Of a stretch of 64,000 nt of DNA, positions 58,334 to 64,000 are shown one piece after another. Each line of letters opens with the position of its first letter. Position 1 is the stretch's first letter. The DNA is from Flavobacteriaceae bacterium (lineage in GTDB: Bacteria; Bacteroidota; Bacteroidia; Flavobacteriales; Flavobacteriaceae). Both the position numbers and the translations under genes were made by a program. The stretch lies in contig JAIPBH010000011.1 of the NCBI GenBank assembly GCA_021739635.1, positions 62,001-126,000 of the forward strand, read 5' to 3'. The notes beneath the pieces are model-generated. The model was not told the DNA's origin and made no database searches. It saw nothing but the letters and a program-made list of their open reading frames with translations.

Positions 58334-59884
58334 ATGACATTAATGCAATGGTTTATATTTTTCTTGGTAATACAAGGAATTCATGGTTTAGGAACTTGGA
58401 AATTATATATTAAAGCTGGCAAACAAGCTTGGGAAGCTTTTATTCCTGTTTATAATGCTGTTATATTAATGAAAATTATAAACAGACCTTGGTGGTGGAC
58501 CATTTTATTATTTCTTCCCATTGTAAATCTCATTATGTTCGCTGTGATTTGGGTAGAAACTGCCAGAAGTTTTGGTAAAAATTCTAATATAGATACCATT
58601 TTAGCTGTTGCAACTTTAGGTTTTTATAATTTCTACTTAAACTATGTAGCTGATGTCACATATGTTAAAGATAGAAGTTTACATCCAAGAACAGGTTTAG
58701 GAGATTGGGTTAGCTCTATTTTATTTGCAGTTGTTGCGGCTACCATTGTACACACCTATTTTATTCAACCATTCACTATTCCAACCTCTTCATTAGAAAA
58801 AACACTGTTGGTTGGAGATTTTTTATTTGTAAGTAAATTTCATTTTGGTGCCAGAGTACCCATGACTACCATTGCAGCGCCAATGGTTCATGATACCATT
58901 CCAATGTTGAAAATTAAATCGTATTCTTCAGATTATGAACTTCCATATATGAGAATTCCTGGCTTTCAAAAAATTAAACATAATGACATTGTAGTTTTTA
59001 ACTGGCCTGTTGATACCATGCTAGATATGAGACATACTGATAAATTTTACTACAAACCTATTGACAAAAAAACTAATTATGTTAAGCGTTGTGTTGGACT
59101 TCCTGGAGATTCATTAGAAGTAAGAGATGGCTATGTTTATATTAATGGAAAACAAAATGTATTACCAGAACGTGCAAAACTTCAGTTTTCATATATGGTA
59201 GAAACAAATAGTGGCCCATTTAACAACTATCAGTTAGCAAGCAGATACAATATCACAGATTTCCCACAATACAATCAAGATAGATCAGTTAGCTATTTTC
59301 CGGCAATTACAGATGAAGATTTAAGTAAATTCAAAAATCATCCAAATGTAAAAAGCATCACGCCTTTAAAAGAAGAGAAAGAAAAACGTGACCCAAATAT
59401 TTTTCCTCAAAACCCAGATTACAGCTGGAATAATGACTTTTTTGGACCACTTTACATTCCTGAAGCAGGAAAAACCATTGATATTAATTTGAATGTTTTA
59501 CCTCTTTACAAGCGTGTCTTAACAGCATATGAAGGTAATACTTTAGATATTCAAGGAAACCAGATTTTAATAAATGGTAAAGTTGCTACCACATATACTT
59601 TTAAACAAGATTACTATTGGATGATGGGTGACAACCGCCATAACTCGCAAGATGCAAGAGCTTGGGGATTTGTACCTTTTGATCACGTTGTTGGAAAACC
59701 AGTATTTGTTTGGATGAGTTGGAATACCAATGGCAAAGGATTTGATAAGATACGTTGGAATAGATTATTTACTACTGTAGGCGGAAGTGGTCAGCCAGTT
59801 TCATATTTAATTCCGTTTTTAGTAGTTGTTTTAGGCTGGACAGGTGTTAACAAATGGAGAAGACGGAAAAAAGAAAACGCTTAA
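58334..59884 (+). CDS. lepB: Signal peptidase I
   Basis: 516 residues, longer than proteobacterial LepB but usual for Bacteroidota. An N-terminal membrane region with DUF5684-like helices (about 1-115) is followed by another helix (about 130-150). The catalytic box is TIPTSSLEKTLLVGDFLFVSKF, with the nucleophile Ser near 155; the Lys general base is in TNYVKRCVGLPGDSLEVRDG, and GDNRHNSQDARAWGF is box E. A large insertion separates the boxes. It removes signal peptides of secreted proteins. It follows dapB by 60 bp. Confidence 0.93.
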   Translation: MTLMQWFIFFLVIQGIHGLGTWKLYIKAGKQAWEAFIPVYNAVILMKIINRPWWWTILLFLPIVNLIMFAVIWVETARSFGKNSNIDTILAVATLGFYNFYLNYVADVTYVKDRSLHPRTGLGDWVSSILFAVVAATIVHTYFIQPFTIPTSSLEKTLLVGDFLFVSKFHFGARVPMTTIAAPMVHDTIPMLKIKSYSSDYELPYMRIPGFQKIKHNDIVVFNWPVDTMLDMRHTDKFYYKPIDKKTNYVKRCVGLPGDSLEVRDGYVYINGKQNVLPERAKLQFSYMVETNSGPFNNYQLASRYNITDFPQYNQDRSVSYFPAITDEDLSKFKNHPNVKSITPLKEEKEKRDPNIFPQNPDYSWNNDFFGPLYIPEAGKTIDINLNVLPLYKRVLTAYEGNTLDIQGNQILINGKVATTYTFKQDYYWMMGDNRHNSQDARAWGFVPFDHVVGKPVFVWMSWNTNGKGFDKIRWNRLFTTVGGSGQPVSYLIPFLVVVLGWTGVNKWRRRKKENA

Positions 59885-59923
59885 AAAAGTTTCTCCAACG
59901 AAAGTAAAGCGATTCATTAATAA

Positions 59924-60544
59924 ATGAACATTTTAATACATCCCACATACTTTCCAAATGTTGCACATTTTGTAGCTATTGCAAAAGCTGAAGCGGTTAC
60001 TTTTGAAACTGATGATAATTTTTTAAAGCAAACTTATAGAAGCAGAACGTACATTTATGCTGCCAATGGAAAATTATTGTTGAATATTCCTGTGATTCAT
60101 ACACAAAAAAATCGTCAGAAATACCGTGATGTAAAAATTTCTCAAGAAACCAATTGGCAAGATTTACATTGGAAATCATTATTATCAGCATACAAAACTT
60201 CTCCTTTTTTTGAATACTATGAAGATGATCTTGAACCTTTATTTAAAACAAAAAGCACCTTCATTTTAGATTTTAATTTAAAGTGTTTTGAAACCATTTG
60301 TGATTGTTTACAAATAGAAGTTGATTATTTTAAAACAGAGAGTTATCAAAAAAATATTGAAAACAACATTGATTTTAGGTTTTTAGTTAATGCAAAAACC
60401 GAAGAACCTAGTTTTGAGCCTTATACGCAGGTTTTTGACACCAAACATGGTTTTTTAAATAACTTAAGCATTTTAGATTTGTTATTTAATGAAGGTCCAA
60501 ATACGCTTAATTATTTAGAATCTCAAACTATAAAAACACCCTAA
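59924..60544 (+). CDS. WbqC family protein
   Basis: 206 residues with the WbqC pattern: an HPTYFPNVAHFVAIAKAE start, YRSRTYIYAANGKLLLNIPVIH and SLLSAYKTSPFFEYY. The family is linked with surface polysaccharide or amino-sugar transfer in some bacteria but its biochemical role is not settled. In flavobacteria it commonly sits beside lepB, as here. It overlaps the next gene by one base (TAATG). Confidence 0.85.
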   Translation: MNILIHPTYFPNVAHFVAIAKAEAVTFETDDNFLKQTYRSRTYIYAANGKLLLNIPVIHTQKNRQKYRDVKISQETNWQDLHWKSLLSAYKTSPFFEYYEDDLEPLFKTKSTFILDFNLKCFETICDCLQIEVDYFKTESYQKNIENNIDFRFLVNAKTEEPSFEPYTQVFDTKHGFLNNLSILDLLFNEGPNTLNYLESQTIKTP

Positions 60545-60852
60545 TGCTTCAAACCTATATACATTATGGATGTCATGTTTTCATACCGTTATTGGTTGCA
60601 TTAGCAGCTTATAGAAAAATGTGGTTTCAAGCTTTTTTAATTATGTTATCTGGTTTGTGGATTGATGTAGATCATCTATTGGCAAATCCCATTTTTGACC
60701 CTAATAGGTGCAGTATCAATTTTCACCCATTACATTCCTATTTTGCCATAGGTATATATATTTTTCTTTTGTTTCCAAAGAAAACCCGTTTAGTAGCATT
60801 AGGTTTGGTTATTCATATTATTTCCGATATGATAGATTGCTCTTTAATGTAA
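60544..60852 (+). CDS. DUF6122-type small membrane protein
   Basis: 102 residues with three or four hydrophobic helices. Conserved-looking His and Asp residues lie in YIHYGCHVFIPLLVAL, GLWIDVDHLLANPIFDPNRCSINFHPLHS and HIISDMIDC. That pattern resembles a small membrane-embedded metal-dependent hydrolase of the YdjM/DUF6122 type, but activity is unproven. It is translationally coupled to the WbqC gene through TAATG. Confidence 0.75.
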   Translation: MLQTYIHYGCHVFIPLLVALAAYRKMWFQAFLIMLSGLWIDVDHLLANPIFDPNRCSINFHPLHSYFAIGIYIFLLFPKKTRLVALGLVIHIISDMIDCSLM

Positions 60853-60859
60853 GTAAGTT

Positions 60860-61885
60860 TTATTTCTTCAAACTAAGAGATGTCATGATTGGATAATGAT
60901 CTGATAAATGCTCATCAAAAGTTTTAAATTTATTAACAGTAAAGGCATCATCAGCAAAAATAAAATCAATTCTAATAGGGAAAAACTTAAAGTTATAGGT
61001 TCTACCAAAGCCATTACCTGCTTCTTTAAATGTGTCATTCAAATCGCCTTTAATTTTTCTATATACATATGAATAGGCGGTATTATTGAAATCGCCACAA
61101 ATAATCATTTTATATTGGCATTGTGATTTGTGAAGCATCAATATTTCAGATTGAAATTGTTGTCTTTTAAATGCCTTTTCTACCAACATAAAGAGTTTTG
61201 AAGTACTTTCATTTTTAAGCTTTTCAACATTTGTATCAATTTTTAAAGATTGTAAATGAATATTATAAACCCTAATGGTATCTTTTCCTTTAACTACATC
61301 AGCAAAAATGGCATTATTTGCAGTGTTTGGAAATTCTAATGAACCTGAGTTAATAATGGGAAATTTAGAAAAAATTACTTGTCCGTTTTGAGTTAATTTC
61401 CCAGAAAGTTCAACATGCTTATATTTAAAAAAAGATAAATCTATTTTAGAATTGGGATGATAATCTTGAATACACAAAATATCTGGATTTTCAGATTTTA
61501 TAAAATTCAGAATTTTAACATCAACATCCTTTTCTTTAATCCAATTGTATAGATTAAATAATCGCACATTAAAGTTCATAACCTTAATATCATTACTGCT
61601 CTCTATATTTTTAGACGATGAAAACTTATATAAAGACCCGTAAAAAAGGTGTCCAATAAAAAGTATAGAAAGAGATAAGAGTAGCTGTCTTTTTACTTTG
61701 AATAACCAATAGAAAAAAAATAAAACATTGAGAAGAATTAAAAATGGTACGCCTAAACCAAGTACTGAAAGAAATGAAAATGCTCTAGGAGGAACAAAAG
61801 GCAAAATTAAAGATAAAAGAAGCACTGTTGCAACAATTGCATTAAAAACAAATACAATTTTATCAAAAAGTTTCAGCTTCTTCAT
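60860..61885 (-). CDS. Membrane-anchored endonuclease/exonuclease/phosphatase family protein
   Basis: 341 residues. Three N-terminal membrane helices (about 8-90) lead to a C-terminal EEP domain (about 100-341) with MNFNVRLFNLYNW, CIQDYH, YNIHLQSL, ICGDFNNTAYS, RIDFIFAD and a terminal LSDHYPIM. It is probably a membrane-tethered phosphodiesterase or phosphatase; its substrate is unknown. It is the last gene of the leftward mutL-rhomboid-rhomboid-EEP unit, 5 bp after the rhomboid stop. It is not closely similar to the island EEP protein. Confidence 0.85.
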   Translation of the reverse strand: MKKLKLFDKIVFVFNAIVATVLLLSLILPFVPPRAFSFLSVLGLGVPFLILLNVLFFFYWLFKVKRQLLLSLSILFIGHLFYGSLYKFSSSKNIESSNDIKVMNFNVRLFNLYNWIKEKDVDVKILNFIKSENPDILCIQDYHPNSKIDLSFFKYKHVELSGKLTQNGQVIFSKFPIINSGSLEFPNTANNAIFADVVKGKDTIRVYNIHLQSLKIDTNVEKLKNESTSKLFMLVEKAFKRQQFQSEILMLHKSQCQYKMIICGDFNNTAYSYVYRKIKGDLNDTFKEAGNGFGRTYNFKFFPIRIDFIFADDAFTVNKFKTFDEHLSDHYPIMTSLSLKK

Positions 61886-61890
61886 ACCAT

Positions 61891-62760
61891 TTATTTACCA
61901 GATCTAAAAAGAAATTCTTTTTCTTCTGCAGTTAAACTATCATAACCACTTTTACTTATTTTATCTAAAATAACATCAATCTTTTTTTGGTTATTAAACT
62001 GATCAAAATCTGTTTTAGTATAACCTCCAACTTTGGTTTTATTTTTGTGAACCGTTTTTAAAGGTGATTTTTTTGTGGGTTTAAAAACACTAACTACCCA
62101 ATCTAAAAGTCCTTCAAAACCTTTACCAATATCGGTTCCTTTTTTTAATTGAATGGCATAAAAATAGCCTAAAGCAGCGCCACCAATATGAGCTAAATTT
62201 CCACCAGCATTAGTTCCAAAAAGACCTAAAACATCAATAATAACAATTCCTAAACCAAAATACCATAATTTTAAATTAAAAGTAAAAAAACGTATTTCTT
62301 TATTAGGCAAATAGGCACATAAAAAAATTAATAAAGCCCTTACAGATGCAGATGCTCCAACCAATCTATTACCTGTCATAAATATTTGTGGAAATACTGT
62401 ATAACAAAGCATAAATAAAAGTCCTCCAGAAATAGCGCCCAAAAAATAAACATTTAAGGCTAGTTTTGGATTGAACATGTTAAGAAATAATTCACCAATA
62501 ACATACAGCCAAAGCATGTTGAATAGAATATGTAAAAAATCATAATGAACAAATGCATATGAAATGATAGACCATGGTTTTAAAACAAAATCTGAAAAAT
62601 CACTTGGAAGCTCAAACCATAATAAACTTGATTGATGAAAAGTGTTTTGAATTAACTGAAGTAATAATCCAATAACAAAAACCACCACATTAACAGCAAT
62701 AATCTTTTCTAAAACATTGAGTTGAGATAATTTTGATTTTATGTCTTGAGTTAACGCCAT
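61891..62760 (-). CDS. Rhomboid family intramembrane serine protease
   Basis: About 289 residues from the preferred start MALTQDIK at 62760, which overlaps the stop of the next rhomboid gene by one base (TAATG); a start three codons upstream (62769) is also possible. Six membrane helices are visible. The catalytic Ser is in LVGASASVRALL and the catalytic His in NLAHIGGAALGYFY. The loop WRxx motif is weak. A cytoplasmic basic tail of about 75 residues follows the last helix. Confidence 0.9.
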   Translation of the reverse strand: MALTQDIKSKLSQLNVLEKIIAVNVVVFVIGLLLQLIQNTFHQSSLLWFELPSDFSDFVLKPWSIISYAFVHYDFLHILFNMLWLYVIGELFLNMFNPKLALNVYFLGAISGGLLFMLCYTVFPQIFMTGNRLVGASASVRALLIFLCAYLPNKEIRFFTFNLKLWYFGLGIVIIDVLGLFGTNAGGNLAHIGGAALGYFYAIQLKKGTDIGKGFEGLLDWVVSVFKPTKKSPLKTVHKNKTKVGGYTKTDFDQFNNQKKIDVILDKISKSGYDSLTAEEKEFLFRSGK

Positions 62761-63509
62761 TAATACCAACGATTTTTATTAAACTGATTTTTTTTCCAAT
62801 ACCACATAATAATAAATCCTGTTAATGCACCGCCAACGTGAGCCATATATGCTGTATTACTTGGGCTAAAAAACGATTGACCAGTAACACCAGAAATTAA
62901 ATCTAAAATAATAATACCTGGAATAAAATATTTGGCTTTAATAGGAATTGGTAAAAATATCATCATCAATTTTGCCTCAGGATTCATCATTCCAAAGGCT
63001 ACTAAAATACCCATTATACATCCTGATGCACCAACCATGGTTGCATTAAAAATGGGAAAAATATTTTGAAGATCAGCAAACTGCGCTTGAGTGATTCCTT
63101 TTATAACCTCATTGTTACTAAGCATCTGAGTTATTTCATCTGATGTAATTCCTGAAGTAATTAGGTTTTCATATGATGGCAGGTAATTAAAATAATAATA
63201 CCCTACTTGCAAAGCAACAGCGCCTAAACCAGCTGATATATAAATAAATAAAAACTTTTTTCCACCTAAATATTGTTCTACAGGTGTACCAAACATCCAC
63301 AAAGCAAACATATTGAATAAAATATGGGTTACACCACCATGCATAAACATGTGAGTTATAATTTGCCAAAACTCAAAAGCTGGATTTTTAGGAAAATGTA
63401 AGGCAAATAAATCATAAAATAAAGTACCATTTCCTATGGCCAATGTTCCTATAAACATAAGGACATTAATAATTATTAAATGCTTTACGGTTTCTGATAG
63501 TCGAATCAT
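62760..63509 (-). CDS. Rhomboid family intramembrane serine protease
   Basis: 249 residues with six membrane helices. HMFMHGGVTHILFNMFALWMFG is the typical helix 2 histidine/asparagine segment, MVGASGCIMGILVAFG carries the GxSG nucleophile and YMAHVGGALTGFIIM the catalytic His. Rhomboids cleave membrane proteins within the bilayer. It lies 2 bp after mutL and is coupled to the second rhomboid by TAATG, a conserved flavobacterial layout. Confidence 0.93.
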   Translation of the reverse strand: MIRLSETVKHLIIINVLMFIGTLAIGNGTLFYDLFALHFPKNPAFEFWQIITHMFMHGGVTHILFNMFALWMFGTPVEQYLGGKKFLFIYISAGLGAVALQVGYYYFNYLPSYENLITSGITSDEITQMLSNNEVIKGITQAQFADLQNIFPIFNATMVGASGCIMGILVAFGMMNPEAKLMMIFLPIPIKAKYFIPGIIILDLISGVTGQSFFSPSNTAYMAHVGGALTGFIIMWYWKKNQFNKNRWY

Positions 63510-63511
63510 AT

Positions 63512-64000
63512 TTAAATAAATTTTTTATCCAATTCATCTACACTCATAGTCACAAAAGTGGTTCTATTAGTAGGAGATACATTGGGTTCTTTACACGCAA
63601 ATAAGCTGTTTACTAAATGTTCTTGTTCACTTTTTTTAAGTGGTTGTCCGTTTTTAATAGCTAAACTTTTAGCTAATGATTTTGCCAACAAATCTGTAAC
63701 ACTAAAATGACTATCGGGTACTTCATTTTCAACATCACTTATTAATTGCTCCAAAATAATGGATACTTCACTTTCGGGAATACTTATAGGTACACCTGTA
63801 ATTTCAATAGTTTCATTATTAACGCTTGAAAATATAAATCCTGTATGTTCAAGGTCTTCTTTTAATTGTTTAATAATTTCAATGTCTTGTTTTGAAAAAT
63901 GAAGTTGTAAAGGAAATAATAATTGCTGACTTGAAGCTCCTCTAACTGTTAAGTTTTCTAAAAAGTCTTCGTATAAAATACGTTGGTGTGCCCTATGCTG
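63512..64000 (-). CDS. mutL: DNA mismatch repair protein MutL, C-terminal part (5' partial)
   Basis: The frame is open to the right window edge; the visible 163 codons are the C-terminal dimerisation domain. It reads QHRAHQRILYEDFLENLTVRG at the edge, then FPLQLHFSKQDIEIIKQL, SIPESEVSIILEQLISDVENEVPDSHF and the terminal FACKEPNVSPTNRTTFVTMSVDELDKKF. MutL links mismatch recognition by MutS to strand removal. The endonuclease site of the MutL superfamily looks degenerate: the ACxxA-type and CPHGRP motifs are replaced by SLAIK and SPTNRT. It is 2 bp upstream of the rhomboid genes. The ATPase half is outside the window. Confidence 0.92.
   Translation of the reverse strand, partial: QHRAHQRILYEDFLENLTVRGASSQQLLFPLQLHFSKQDIEIIKQLKEDLEHTGFIFSSVNNETIEITGVPISIPESEVSIILEQLISDVENEVPDSHFSVTDLLAKSLAKSLAIKNGQPLKKSEQEHLVNSLFACKEPNVSPTNRTTFVTMSVDELDKKFI

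Overview
The window is AT-rich Bacteroidota DNA, most likely from a marine flavobacterium (Flavobacteriaceae). Supporting signs are SusC/SusD pairs, a hybrid two-component sensor (HTCS), CusA fused to a TolC-like domain, NagB fused to a PIG-L domain, an SDR-type threonine dehydrogenase, TAnnTTTG-type promoter boxes and weak ribosome binding sites. No species can be named from the sequence alone.

Layout. (1) 1-5052 is chromosomal backbone: the 3' part of a heavy-metal RND efflux pump and its adaptor lipoprotein, ending in a strong hairpin. (2) 5053-49043 looks like a ~44 kb genomic island in the 3' end of a tRNA-Pro(UGG) gene. The intact tRNA is at 49028-49102 (minus). A perfect 17-bp copy of its 3' end lies in the same orientation at 5053-5069, directly against what looks like the tRNA's original terminator. 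A tyrosine recombinase is the first gene inside the tRNA end. No relaxase or conjugation gene was seen. (3) 49280-64000 is backbone housekeeping DNA: udk, a FtsB/DivIC-like gene, the methylmalonyl-CoA mutase small subunit, an M16 peptidase, parA-parB, dapB, lepB, WbqC, two rhomboids and the 3' end of mutL.

Island cargo. A threonine-degradation pair (dehydrogenase and Kbl) with a divergent Lrp regulator sits at the left end. A long leftward polysaccharide-utilisation operon (27412 to 8297) follows: a GH109-like alpha-N-acetylgalactosaminidase, SusC, SusD, a PKD/LamG surface lipoprotein, a sulfatase, two paralogous DUF5077/DUF3472 proteins, a second sulfatase, a PhoD-like phosphoesterase and an EEP phosphoesterase. 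The HTCS regulator is transcribed divergently from it. A second leftward block (43910 to 31842) holds a nucleotidyltransferase, a NahK-like HexNAc 1-kinase, a sugar permease, NagB-PIG-L, a decayed GH2 beta-galactosidase, a GH20 hexosaminidase, a third sulfatase, a GMC oxidoreductase and its Tat-type small subunit.

Taken together, the island looks like a transferable system for a sulfated, possibly phosphorylated, GalNAc/GlcNAc-containing glycan, perhaps mucin-type. Surface and periplasmic desulfation, dephosphorylation and exo-hydrolysis would feed a permease and both HexNAc-1-P and GlcN-6-P routes. The threonine cassette would suit O-glycans on Thr-rich peptides, but that link is inference. 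Next to the integrase, a ~2.0 kb group II intron has inserted immediately downstream of a small hairpin. Its 5' boundary is supported by a 7-bp EBS1-IBS1 pairing read directly from the sequence.
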